DNA from: Candidatus Enterococcus leclercqii
Lineage (GTDB): Bacteria; Bacillota; Bacilli; Lactobacillales; Enterococcaceae
Direction of reading: 5' to 3'
Length of the DNA: 64,000 bases
Assembly (NCBI RefSeq): GCF_009933135.1
Contig: NZ_MAEH01000002.1
Location: 41,981 to 105,980, forward strand
Numbering within the stretch: position 1 is the stretch's first letter; each line of letters begins with the position of its first letter. The notes under the pieces are model-generated. The model was not told where the DNA came from. It made no database searches and worked only from the letters and a program-made list of their open reading frames with translations. The position numbers and the translations under genes are program-made. Of this stretch, positions 34,256-42,138 are shown piece by piece.

Positions 34256-34900
34256 ATGGCTGAAATCTTACCTTCAATTTTTGGAGCAGACATCTTGAGT
34301 CTGGAGGAAGAAATCAAATTTTTAGAAGATGAAAAGACAAATATCCTGCACGTGGACATGATGGATGGCAATTTTGTATCGAACATTGCCTTCGGACCGA
34401 ATCAAATTGCAGCGATGAAAAAAGAATCTAAAATGATTTTTGATGTTCATATGATGGTTGCTAATCCTAAAGACCATCTGGATGACGTCATTGCGACAGG
34501 TGCTGAGATGATCTCTGTTCATTATGAATCTACACCACACATCCATAATATGATGCAGCGGATCCGTAAAGCTGGTCGCAAAGCCGGTGTCGTGATCAAT
34601 CCGGCTACGCCAGAATCAGTATTGGAATATTTGCTGGATGATATCGATTATATTCTAGTGATGACTATTAATCCTGGAACTCCAGGTCAAAGCTTCTTGG
34701 AAAAAAGCCTAGAAAAAGTAGCAAATGTGAAGAAAATGATTGGCAAGCGAGACATTCAAATTGAAGTCGATGGCGGCGTAAATGATGTAATTGCCGGTCA
34801 GGTTGCAAAAGCAGGCGCAGACTTGATTGTTGTTGGTGGTTTTTTATTCAGTAATGATCCAGCCGAGCAGTATGAGAAACTTCGCCAAGCAATTCAGTAA
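34256..34900 (+). CDS. Ribulose-/allulose-phosphate 3-epimerase family protein (operon 3)
   Basis: The protein has 214 residues. Rpe/AlsE barrel: ILPSIFGADI, ILHVDMMDGNFVSNIAFG, IFDVHMMVANPKD, and IQIEVDGGVN with the catalytic Asp. The phosphate loop is MTINPGTPGQS, the same departure from NPGFGGQ as in the paralogue at 24087, which argues that both act on the same unusual substrate class. It lies between EIIC and an SDR dehydrogenase. Confidence 0.86.
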   Translation: MAEILPSIFGADILSLEEEIKFLEDEKTNILHVDMMDGNFVSNIAFGPNQIAAMKKESKMIFDVHMMVANPKDHLDDVIATGAEMISVHYESTPHIHNMMQRIRKAGRKAGVVINPATPESVLEYLLDDIDYILVMTINPGTPGQSFLEKSLEKVANVKKMIGKRDIQIEVDGGVNDVIAGQVAKAGADLIVVGGFLFSNDPAEQYEKLRQAIQ

Positions 34901-34939
34901 AAATCAATTAATCGTTATAAAGAAAGGATTGAACACAAG

Positions 34940-35692
34940 ATGGGGAATTTTGAGGGGAAAGTCGCACTGGTTACAGGCGGTGCACATGGTATTGGAAAAG
35001 GGATTGCTAAACAATTTGCCGATAAAGGGGCACATACGATTATCGTCGATTACAATGAAGAAAACGGTGTGAAGACGGCTGAAGAATTGACTTTTGGCAA
35101 TGTGAAATCACTATTCGTCAAAACAGATGTTTCTGATCCAAAAGCATTGGAAAATGTGCGAGAAAAGGTATTTGCCGAGTTCGGACGCATTGATATTCTG
35201 GTATTGAATGCGGGAGTGGCCTTTGCTAATAAAGTTAACAACATCTCATTTGAAGAATGGAACAAAACGCTGGCTATCAATCTAACCGGGTTATTCAATA
35301 CCGTCAAAGCGTTTTACGATGACTTTTTGGATAATAAAGGTTCGATCGTCTATATCAGCTCCGGTTCAGCACTGAGTGGTACTGGTGGCGGGGTATCTTA
35401 TCCAGCTTCTAAAGCGGGCGGAGAAGGCTTGATCCGAGGCTTGGCAAAAGAATTGGGACCTAAAGGCGTGAATGTGAATGCCATTGCCCCCCGCTTGATC
35501 GACACTGGGGAAATGATGCGGGTGAACTATCCGACGCAGGCAGATTTGGATGCAGTTTTGGAAAAAATCCCTGTTCGTCGTTTGGGAACAATCGATGATG
35601 TAGCCAACTTAGCCGTGTTCTTAGCAGATCCGGACAACTCTTACATTCAAGGGCAAACAATTTTGATGGATGGCGGACGGACCATCGCTTAG
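34940..35692 (+). CDS. SDR family NAD(P)-dependent polyol-phosphate dehydrogenase-like
   Basis: The protein has 250 residues of classical short-chain dehydrogenase. The cofactor loop is VTGGAHGIGKG, followed by LNAGV (NNAG variant), the catalytic Ser in YISSGSALSG, and YPASK (Tyr and Lys). The C-terminal FLADPDNSYIQGQTILMDGG is typical. An Asp at the end of beta-2 (IIVDYN) suggests NAD rather than NADP. Operon context points to oxidation of the PTS-phosphorylated polyol to a ketose phosphate, which the neighbouring epimerase and 3-hexuloisomerase would process. Confidence 0.88.
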   Translation: MGNFEGKVALVTGGAHGIGKGIAKQFADKGAHTIIVDYNEENGVKTAEELTFGNVKSLFVKTDVSDPKALENVREKVFAEFGRIDILVLNAGVAFANKVNNISFEEWNKTLAINLTGLFNTVKAFYDDFLDNKGSIVYISSGSALSGTGGGVSYPASKAGGEGLIRGLAKELGPKGVNVNAIAPRLIDTGEMMRVNYPTQADLDAVLEKIPVRRLGTIDDVANLAVFLADPDNSYIQGQTILMDGGRTIA

Positions 35693-35719
35693 ATTACAAT
35701 TCAAAAAGGGAGCATCAAG

Positions 35720-36274
35720 ATGAAAAATTATACGTTAGATATACTAAATGAACTGAGAAGTAACGCCGAAAAAATCGATACGGCAGAGATTAGTGAATTT
35801 CTTGAGCAAATTAAACAAGCCAATCACATTTTCTTATCTGGAGCTGGCCGTTCTGGCATAGCTATTCAGGCATTTGCCAATCGCTTGATGCACTTAGGCT
35901 TTGATGTCTCTCTAGTTGGAGAAATTAGTTCACCTCATTCTAAAAAAGGAGATTTGCTGATTATTTGTTCTGGATCCGGTGAGACAGGAAGCTTGAAGTC
36001 TCTTGCAGAGAAGGCAATTGCAAGTGGTGTAAAAATTGCACTGGTGACGATGAAAAAAGAATCAACTATCGGCAAAGCAGCAAATGCCGTGCTGGTTTTG
36101 CCAGGAACGACAAAAGATGAAAATGAACGGGCTGCGGATCAATTTTCACAACCGATGGGCTCTGCATTTGAACAATTGGCGTTTCTAACTTTTGATAGTC
36201 TAGTACTGAACTTAATGGATGAAACTGGTGAGACCTCTGAAACGATGTTCACTCGTCACGCGGATTTCGAATAA
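35720..36274 (+). CDS. hxlB: SIS-domain 6-phospho-3-hexuloisomerase-like protein (operon 3)
   Basis: The protein has 184 residues. HIFLSGAGRSGIAIQAFANR, LVGEISSPH, LLIICSGSGETGS and the C-terminal MFTRHADFE are shared nearly word for word with the protein at 24776, so the two are recent duplicates or were acquired from related donors. By family it converts a 3-hexulose 6-phosphate to fructose 6-phosphate. In operon 3 the SDR could supply such a 3-keto intermediate. Confidence 0.87.
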   Translation: MKNYTLDILNELRSNAEKIDTAEISEFLEQIKQANHIFLSGAGRSGIAIQAFANRLMHLGFDVSLVGEISSPHSKKGDLLIICSGSGETGSLKSLAEKAIASGVKIALVTMKKESTIGKAANAVLVLPGTTKDENERAADQFSQPMGSAFEQLAFLTFDSLVLNLMDETGETSETMFTRHADFE

Positions 36275-36284
36275 CATGTGTATA

Positions 36285-36313
36285 GTGTCTCTGATTGGTC
36301 AGAGGCACTTTCT
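36285..36313 (+). terminator. Possible attenuating terminator before HAD gene
   Basis: GTGTCTCTGA (36285-36294) pairs with TCAGAGGCAC (36299-36308), then TTTCTCT, a weak T-run. Confidence 0.5.
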
Positions 36314-36360
36314 CTGGCAATGAATTGTGAAATGAATCACCAAGAGGAAGGTGGAAAAAT

Positions 36361-37026
36361 ATGGAAGCAGTAATCTTTGACATGGATGGTGTTTTAATTG
36401 ATACCGAGCCTGTTTCTAAAGCAGCGTTTAAAGCGGCTTTTGAGAAAAATGGCCTTTTCTTTGATGAGGATATCTATCAAAGTTTGATGGGACGAAGTTT
36501 GGCGGACATCATGGAAGATTTCACGGCCAACTGGGATGCAAAAGTCGCAGAAAAGGTTATTGCTGATCGAAACGACTACTTTTTCTCTTACTATGAGAAA
36601 AGAGATGTTGATATAAAATGTGGCATCAGACGTTTGTTGCCGTATTTGAAAAATCACGGTTACAAGATTGCAGTAGCAACTTCCAGTACACAAGAAGTAG
36701 CAGAGAAGTTCCTGAAACAAGGTGGAATCTATAACTATTTCGATGCCTATGTGTTTGGTTCAGATGTCGTACATTCAAAGCCTAACCCGGAAATCTTTTT
36801 GAAAGCTGCCCAAAAATTGGGAGTCAATCCTAGTTTTTCGTATGTTGTCGAAGATGCACAAGCGGGGCTGATTGCAGCTCATGTTGGTGGTTTTCAGCCC
36901 ATTTTTATTCCTGAATCAGCGTTACGTTCGGAATTGAAGATGCCGTTTGTTTGTCGTCGCTTCCAGAGCGCTTCTGCTTTTCATCTTGCGCTGATTCAGA
37001 GCAAATTTGAGGCGTCTCCTCTTTAA
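36361..37026 (+). CDS. HAD-superfamily beta-phosphoglucomutase-like hydrolase
   Basis: The protein has 221 residues of HAD subfamily IA. Motif I is VIFDMDGVLIDTEP (nucleophile D8 and D10), the cap domain follows, motif II is VATSST, the motif III Lys is near SKPNPEIF, and motif IV is VVEDAQAG. This group includes beta-phosphoglucomutases and sugar phosphatases. As the last gene of the carbohydrate region it may dephosphorylate excess sugar phosphate. Ribosome site GAGGAAGGTGG. Confidence 0.88.
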   Translation: MEAVIFDMDGVLIDTEPVSKAAFKAAFEKNGLFFDEDIYQSLMGRSLADIMEDFTANWDAKVAEKVIADRNDYFFSYYEKRDVDIKCGIRRLLPYLKNHGYKIAVATSSTQEVAEKFLKQGGIYNYFDAYVFGSDVVHSKPNPEIFLKAAQKLGVNPSFSYVVEDAQAGLIAAHVGGFQPIFIPESALRSELKMPFVCRRFQSASAFHLALIQSKFEASPL

Positions 37027-37204
37027 CAAAAATTTCGTGGTAAATGACTCATGTTAAGTTAAGAAACGTTTACCGGCTGGTCGCTCATGTAAATGTTTCA
37101 AGAGGGCTATTCATAAGGCAGCGTGAGAAATGAGAAGCAAGAAGCGAGTTCTTCTTCATGCAGCAATATGAAAGTCGTCTGCTTGACAGGTTGAAGTTAT
37201 TTAT

Positions 37205-37267
37205 CAAGAGTTCAATCGTTTGTGAACTCTTGACAAGATATCAAGCACCTATTCCCTTGGTATCTTG
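37205..37267 (+). other. Two adjacent perfect stem-loops in gene-free region
   Basis: First: CAAGAGTTCA (37205-37214) with TGAACTCTTG (37223-37232). Second, one base later: CAAGATATCAAG (37234-37245) with CTTGGTATCTTG (37256-37267, one G-T). A third hairpin with a T-run follows at 37381. The 735-base interval 37027-37762 has no convincing gene, so a small RNA ending at the terminator is possible. Confidence 0.5.
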
Positions 37268-37380
37268 CATAAAAAAACCAATTTGCCAGATAGTAAAGTC
37301 GCAACAAGTTGGTGAGCAACTCAAGCTGAAAATAGTAAAAATTTTTATCAACAGGGTGTCTATTTCCAGTTTGTAAAAAA

Positions 37381-37420
37381 AGTCTGCAAGATGAGGTGAG
37401 AGCATCTTGCAGACTTTTTT
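37381..37420 (+). terminator. Strong rho-independent terminator, orphan
   Basis: AGTCTGCAAGATG (37381-37393) pairs perfectly with CATCTTGCAGACT (37403-37415), followed by TTTTT; A-run on the left makes it bidirectional. It is 355 bases beyond the nearest upstream gene. Confidence 0.9.
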
Positions 37421-37688
37421 GTTTAAAGTTGTTTGAGAAGAAGCAGTCAACTGAATCACTTATTTAGCAGCGGTTTATTTTAAATCTTGTAATCGATGAC
37501 AAAAAATCGACTATAAGCTTGCTGAAAGATTTTTTACTGCCAAACTTAGCTAAATAATGGCAATGGAATTCAGATAATTCCATTGATAGTACAACAATCT
37601 TATTTACAGAGAATGTTTGCAACTATTTGCTTTGGATCAGAGCTAAGCCAGAGACAGCAGATAGATAGCCGATAATTTCGAAAAAATG

Positions 37689-37742
37689 TTGCTTTTTTTT
37701 CGGATGGCAGTATAATTGACGAGTCAATAGTTGATGCATCAA
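37689..37742 (+). promoter_or_regulatory. Promoter and operator of MarR/nitroreductase operon
   Basis: TTGCTT (37689-37694), 16-base spacer, TATAAT (37711-37716). Two inverted repeats follow immediately: TTGACGAGTCAA (37716-37727) and the perfect palindrome TTGATGCATCAA (37731-37742), centres 15 bp apart. They fit autorepression by the MarR protein. Confidence 0.7.
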
Positions 37743-37762
37743 TTGTTTAAAGGAGACAGAAC

Positions 37763-38176
37763 ATGACGCTAAAAGAAGTTAGCCACATGATGTATTTATT
37801 GAAGCTGGGGGATCAAAAAGTCAGCACTGATTTTGAACAAAAAGTAGGCTTCAGTCTGACGCGTTTTGAGATGCTTCAGGTAATCAAAGAACTGCAACCC
37901 TGCTTGCAAACACGATTACAAGAAAAGCTTCATATCGACAATGCGGCGGTTACCAGACATTTGAAGATTCTCGAAGACAAAGGCTTCGTGGATCGGCAGC
38001 GCAATCCCCAAAATGGTCGAGAAATCTTTGTGACTTTGACAACAGAAGCGCAAGAAAATTTGTCCACCTGCGAAAAGAAACATCCAGATTTGCGGCAAAG
38101 CTGTTTTCCATTTTTCTCAGAAGCGGAGTTTGAGCAACTTGCGCAACTGTTGACGAAATTGAACGAACATTTGTAA
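37763..38176 (+). CDS. MarR family transcriptional regulator
   Basis: The protein has 137 residues and a winged-helix fold: LQTRLQEKLHIDNAAVTRHLKILEDKGFVDR (recognition region) followed by the wing RNPQNGREIFVTLT. Ribosome site AAAGGAG. MarR proteins respond to phenolic, oxidative or xenobiotic ligands. It is followed after 18 bases by a nitroreductase, a common regulator/detoxification pair. The Cys residues near CEKKHPDLRQSCF could allow redox sensing; this is inference. Confidence 0.9.
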   Translation: MTLKEVSHMMYLLKLGDQKVSTDFEQKVGFSLTRFEMLQVIKELQPCLQTRLQEKLHIDNAAVTRHLKILEDKGFVDRQRNPQNGREIFVTLTTEAQENLSTCEKKHPDLRQSCFPFFSEAEFEQLAQLLTKLNEHL

Positions 38177-38194
38177 GAAAGAAGGAACTTGTAC

Positions 38195-38833
38195 ATGTCA
38201 CATGGGTTTAAAAATAATGATTTTGCTGATATTCTCTTCAACCGTCGCTCGATTCGTTCTTATGATCCCACAGTGAAAATTAGTCGCGAGGAGATGCTGC
38301 AGATGCTGGCCGAAGCAACAAAAGCCCCATCATCTGTTAACATGCAGCCATGGCGCTTTGTTATCGTCGAAAGTGATGAAGCTAAAAATAAATTGAAACC
38401 ATTGGTACGTACCAACCAGTTGCAAACCGAAACCTCTTCGGCGATGATCCTGATTTTTGGCGATATGGCTTGTTATGAGTTTGGAGAAACCATCTACGAT
38501 CAAGCATTGGCTGAGGGAAAAATGCCCCAAGAAGTCCACGACCATCAAGTGGCAACCATCATTCCCTATTATCAAAAGATGAGTTCAGAACAGATGTATA
38601 CGATTGTTCAACGAGACAGCATGCTGGCAGCAATGCAGCTTTTGCTGGTGGCTCGAGGGCATGGCTATGATACCAATGTCATCGGTGGATTTGAAAACGA
38701 CCAATTGGCAGCCGCATTTGATCTGGATCCAACCCGTTATGTCCCAGCGACCATCGTTTCTATCGGCAAAGCTGCCGAAGCTGGCTACGACTCTGTCCGC
38801 TTAGATCCTGAACAGGTGACTTGGTTTAAATAA
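38195..38833 (+). CDS. Nitroreductase family protein
   Basis: The protein has 212 residues from ATG 38195 (GAAGGA upstream); a TTG at 38189 is rejected for spacing. The FMN-binding start RRSIRSYDP, then APSSVNMQPWRFVIV, match NfsB/FRase I-type nitroreductases, and a later GHGYDTNVIGGF and YVPATIVSIGKAA complete the fold. These enzymes use NAD(P)H to reduce nitro compounds, quinones or flavins. Probably controlled by the MarR protein upstream. Confidence 0.92.
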   Translation: MSHGFKNNDFADILFNRRSIRSYDPTVKISREEMLQMLAEATKAPSSVNMQPWRFVIVESDEAKNKLKPLVRTNQLQTETSSAMILIFGDMACYEFGETIYDQALAEGKMPQEVHDHQVATIIPYYQKMSSEQMYTIVQRDSMLAAMQLLLVARGHGYDTNVIGGFENDQLAAAFDLDPTRYVPATIVSIGKAAEAGYDSVRLDPEQVTWFK

Positions 38834-38930
38834 AACAAGAAACGGGTATCTGAAGCAGCTCACTGCCAGTGCAAAATTATTTTTGCTAATTGACGGTATC
38901 GACGAGTTGCTGAAGTAAAAAACAAAAAGA

Positions 38931-38987
38931 CCGATCATTTCAGAGGATGGCCATGCGCACCAAATCTGAAATGATCGGTTTTTTTGT
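38931..38987 (+). terminator. Bidirectional terminator between nitroreductase and rlmH
   Basis: ACCGATCATTTCAGA (38931-38945) pairs perfectly with TCTGAAATGATCGGT (38966-38980), then TTTTTT. Confidence 0.9.
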
Positions 38988-39091
38988 CGAGTACTAAAAA
39001 GCGGCAGAGAAATTGTGGTAAACTCAAGACGACATGTCAATAAGCTAGAAATTAAGTAGCTAACGAGTAACCGTCTTGGGAGGAAATAAGT

Positions 39092-39571
39092 GTGCATATC
39101 AAGATTATTTCAGTGGGAAAGCTGAAGGAAAAATATCTCGTACAGGGAATCAATGAGTACGTGAAGCGACTAGGCGCCTATGCCAAAGTCCAGTTGGTGG
39201 AAGTTCCCGATGAAAAAGCACCAGAAAACTTAAGCGAGGCCCAAATGCAGCAAGTAAAGGAAAAAGAAGGCGAACGAATCCTCGCCAAAATCAAAGACGG
39301 CGAATATGTGTACGCACTGGCAATCGAAGGCAAAAACCCTTCAAGCGAAGCATTTGCCCACCAAATCGACCAACTCGGTATTCAAGGTAAAAGCCAGCTA
39401 ACCTTTGTAATCGGCGGCTCGCTGGGCTTAAGTCCAGCGGTGATCCAGCGTAGCAATACCCAAATCAGCTTCGGAAAAATGACCTATCCCCACCAACTAA
39501 TGCGTTTGATTTTGGTAGAACAAATCTATCGCGCCTTCCGGATTAATACTGGAGGACCGTATCATAAATGA
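39092..39571 (+). CDS. rlmH: 23S rRNA (pseudouridine-1915-N3)-methyltransferase
   Basis: The protein has 159 residues with a GTG start behind GGGAGGAAAT. SPOUT-fold methyltransferase: [18 protein letters not shown] at the N-terminus, [11 protein letters not shown] (S-adenosylmethionine knot), [23 protein letters not shown] and the invariant C-terminal GGPYHK. It methylates m3-pseudouridine 1915 in helix 69 of the ribosome. Its 3' end is the classic integration site of SCC elements, and the core is intact here. Confidence 0.97.
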   Translation: MHIKIISVGKLKEKYLVQGINEYVKRLGAYAKVQLVEVPDEKAPENLSEAQMQQVKEKEGERILAKIKDGEYVYALAIEGKNPSSEAFAHQIDQLGIQGKSQLTFVIGGSLGLSPAVIQRSNTQISFGKMTYPHQLMRLILVEQIYRAFRINTGGPYHK

Positions 39572-39572
39572 T
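39560..39572 (+). other. Unoccupied SCC-type attachment core at 3' end of rlmH
   Basis: TATCATAAATGAT closely matches the attB core used by Ccr serine recombinases in staphylococcal rlmH. No second copy and no recombinase gene are seen downstream, so no element is inserted at this site. Confidence 0.5.
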
Positions 39573-39668
39573 GATATTTTTAAGTTGACCTACACAAACA
39601 GCAAAAGACTAAAAGAATATACTGAGTTTAAAACTAAAGACTTGTAAGAAAGAAATACGTTTAAAAAA

Positions 39669-39712
39669 ATCCTATTATAAGTGATAGCAATGGCTTATAA
39701 TAGGATTTTTTA
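39669..39712 (+). terminator. Bidirectional terminator after rlmH
   Basis: ATCCTATTATAAG (39669-39681) pairs perfectly with CTTATAATAGGAT (39694-39706), flanked by an A-run and TTTTTT. Confidence 0.9.
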
Positions 39713-39806
39713 TAGCACTTCGGTCAGGTAGTGTATATCATATTTCCTACCAATCGGAAATACCTGTAATCGTAGCAGCACAACAACTAAAAGTTCGGAG
39801 GAACAA

Positions 39807-40313
39807 ATGAACAACAACGACAGATTATTGCGGTTGCGTTATGCAATCGACTTGAAGGATAACGATTTGATTAAAGCTTTTGAGCTAGGGGGTGTCACGC
39901 TGACTAAAGATGAGGCGCGGGCAGTACTGACAAAAGTTCAAGACAAGCATGAGGACAATGCAGAAAATAATGTGTACGAAAAAGCTATCAACAATCAAGT
40001 TTTTGATGCCTTCCTAAATGGTCTGATTCTCTTAGCTCGGGGGCCGCAAAAAGATAAGCCGTCAGCAGCCGATACGCCACCAAAAAGTAAGGAAATTAAG
40101 CATATTAACAATGTATTACTGAAAAAACTGAAGATTGCTTTGTCCATGACCACAGATGATATTTTGGATGTTTTTGCTGAGGCAGAGATTTACCCATCGA
40201 AAGGGGAGATTGGCGCGTTTTTAAGAAAAGAAGGGCAGCGAAATTTTAAGCCTTGTGGAGACAAATATATGCGTAATTTTCTTAAAGGGTTGGGAATTTA
40301 TAATCGAAAATGA
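39807..40313 (+). CDS. DUF1456 (YehS-like) family protein
   Basis: The protein has 168 residues and consists of two tandem DUF1456 repeats: NNNDRLLRLRYAIDLKDNDL with GGVTLTKDEARAVL, and INNVLLKKLKIALSMTTDDI with AEIYPSKGEIGAFL. It ends RNFKPCGDKYMRNFLKGL. Length matches Escherichia coli YehS. Function unknown. Ribosome site CGGAGG. No operon partners. Confidence 0.9.
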   Translation: MNNNDRLLRLRYAIDLKDNDLIKAFELGGVTLTKDEARAVLTKVQDKHEDNAENNVYEKAINNQVFDAFLNGLILLARGPQKDKPSAADTPPKSKEIKHINNVLLKKLKIALSMTTDDILDVFAEAEIYPSKGEIGAFLRKEGQRNFKPCGDKYMRNFLKGLGIYNRK

Positions 40314-40439
40314 CGGCCGCTAAATAGACAAGGGCTGTTAGAATTTAGTAGCTGAGGCCTGCTGCTAACTTTTGTCTGCCACGAAAAAATAGAGGTCATC
40401 AGTGAAGACAGAAAATGATTTCAATCTTAGGGTTAGCAG

Positions 40440-40468
40440 CTGCCGTGTTTTTTTGACGGCAGTTTTTC
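40440..40468 (+). terminator. Terminator after DUF1456 gene
   Basis: CTGCCGT (40440-40446) pairs with ACGGCAG (40456-40462), then TTTTTC. An upstream GCTGCTAAC (40361-40369) is complementary to GTTAGCAGC (40432-40440), giving a larger nested fold. The remaining 40469-40814 has a cre-like site and no gene I trust. Confidence 0.7.
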
Positions 40469-40706
40469 TTTGTTTTGGATCTATTTACGAAGGGCTTCTT
40501 GACTGGCTGCCAGCATGAGGGGCTTTTTTGCGTAAATCAAGTTGGATAAGAAAAAATAGCTGACATTCAGTAACAGAAGTTCAAATTACCGTTGTTTAAA
40601 AGAAGGCAGGAGTGATAGAATAAGTGGTAAAGGTAGCTGCAAAGGCAGCAAGACGCGTATTTGCTCTGGAATCAGCTGATGGTAGAACAATTTGTTTAGC
40701 TTTAAA

Positions 40707-40720
40707 TGAAAACGCTTTAT
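40707..40720 (+). promoter_or_regulatory. Possible cre site upstream of oxidoreductase
   Basis: TGAAAACGCTTTAT matches 12 of 14 cre positions, about 95 bases before the start. Confidence 0.4.
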
Positions 40721-40814
40721 TTAAAAGTAGACAGCTGACTGGCAGCTTATGCATACACTTAAATGAGGTTTTACGAATGCGTTTATATAGACTATTGAAA
40801 CGGAGATGACCAGC

Positions 40815-41804
40815 ATGATCGACAACATCAGTTTTAGTACCACAGGGGAGGGTACATTTACACGACAACATACAGGAATTCATAAGCTTTGGCCTTATGA
40901 CCTATTGGTGGAGGTTTCAGCGGTTTCAGTCAATCCGGTGGATCTGAAATTGGCGGCTAAAAATGCAAATGGCAAGCGTATCTTAGGCTACGATGCAGTG
41001 GGGACAGTAGTTGACATGGGCAGTTCGGTACGGGGGGTTGAAAAAGGAGACCGGGTCTTTTATGCAGGGACGACAGTGAGAGAAGGTGCCCATCAGAAAT
41101 TGCAGTTAGTGGATCACCGCATTACAGCCCACGCTCCAACAAAGTTGACAGATGGGCAAGCTGCAGCGATGCCGTTGACTGCATTGACAGCATGGGAGCT
41201 GCTTTTTGAGCGAATGGGATTTGTTCCAAAAGAAGGGGCGAATAAAGGGCAGCTATTGATGATTAATGGTGCTGGCGGCGTGGGCTCGATTGCCTCACAA
41301 ATTGCCAAGTGGGCAGGCTTTAAGGTAACTGCCACCAGTAGTCCTAAAAATTTTGAGTGGTTGCAGAAAAATGGTGTCAAAGAATGCGTCGATTATCATC
41401 AGGATTTGATTGTGGAAGCAGGGGCAAGAAAATTTGATGCTGTTGTCAGTTTCCATGATATTTCCGATTATTTTCCGGCTGTTGCAAAGGTGGTCAAGCC
41501 TTTTGGCAAGGTGGGGACAATCGTGGAAACGAAAAAAGACCTGCCAATGAATTTGCTGAAAAATACCAATGTTGATTTCTATTGGGAGTATATGTTTGCT
41601 AAAACCGAACAGCAGATGAAAATCGAGAGTCAAGGAGCAATCTTGACGAGAATCGCTGAAATGCTGGATGCGGGGATTTTGCACACCACATTGACCAAAG
41701 AATTTACTGGCGGAATTTCCTGTGACACATTAGAAGCAGCCTTTGCACGAGTCGCCAAAGGAGCAATCGGCAAAACTGTTGTTTCCGGCGGAGTGAAGGA
41801 ATGA
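40815..41804 (+). CDS. Zinc-type alcohol dehydrogenase-like / quinone oxidoreductase (MDR superfamily)
   Basis: The protein has 329 residues and starts at ATG 40815, since CGGAG at 40801-40805 is too close to ATG 40806. Medium-chain dehydrogenase fold: GroES-like N-terminus (AVSVNPVDLKLAA, GYDAVGTVVDMG), then the Rossmann loop INGAGGVGSIASQIAKW. Catalytic and structural zinc ligands are absent, which places it in the zinc-free quinone-reductase group despite the common family name. Probably NADPH-dependent. It stands alone. Confidence 0.88.
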   Translation: MIDNISFSTTGEGTFTRQHTGIHKLWPYDLLVEVSAVSVNPVDLKLAAKNANGKRILGYDAVGTVVDMGSSVRGVEKGDRVFYAGTTVREGAHQKLQLVDHRITAHAPTKLTDGQAAAMPLTALTAWELLFERMGFVPKEGANKGQLLMINGAGGVGSIASQIAKWAGFKVTATSSPKNFEWLQKNGVKECVDYHQDLIVEAGARKFDAVVSFHDISDYFPAVAKVVKPFGKVGTIVETKKDLPMNLLKNTNVDFYWEYMFAKTEQQMKIESQGAILTRIAEMLDAGILHTTLTKEFTGGISCDTLEAAFARVAKGAIGKTVVSGGVKE

Positions 41805-41876
41805 AATCCTCAAAGCATAAGAAGTATATCCCAGATGGATAGTTTTTAGGTTAGACTGGAAAAATTGATAAACATG

Positions 41877-41916
41877 AGGACTTTTGACCCTGTATTCAGG
41901 TGAAGAGGTCCTTTTT
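41877..41916 (+). terminator. Terminator after MDR oxidoreductase
   Basis: AGGAC (41877-41881) with GTCCT (41908-41912) encloses CCTG/CAGG (41889-41900), followed by TTTTT. Between 41805 and 42138 there is otherwise only the truA leader (TATAAT at 42081-42086). Confidence 0.65.
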
Positions 41917-42138
41917 CGCTGAAGTCTTTGAGAGATAATGGGACGTTCTCCTGGCGACTTTTTAGATGAAAAAATTTCATGGCAATCATTGGTTGTGTAG
42001 CTGACTGCTGCCAATTTCGTGGGGAGGAGAGTTTTTTGTGAAGTGGGTCTGATTTCGGGTGCAATTTCCCCTGACAAAGGTATAATGGAGAAAGCATTTG
42101 GAAATGAGGCGGTAGGTCCGCCGGTAAGGGAGCGACAC

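Noticed and set aside
39572..40313. SCC-like cassette inserted at rlmH
   Set aside because: No ccr recombinase, no second attachment core and a DUF1456 gene directly downstream.
40624..40809. 61-codon frame with GTG start upstream of the MDR oxidoreductase
   Set aside because: Start spacing from AAGGCAGGAG is long (11 bases), no family resemblance, and the frame covers a cre-like site and the likely promoter of the next gene.
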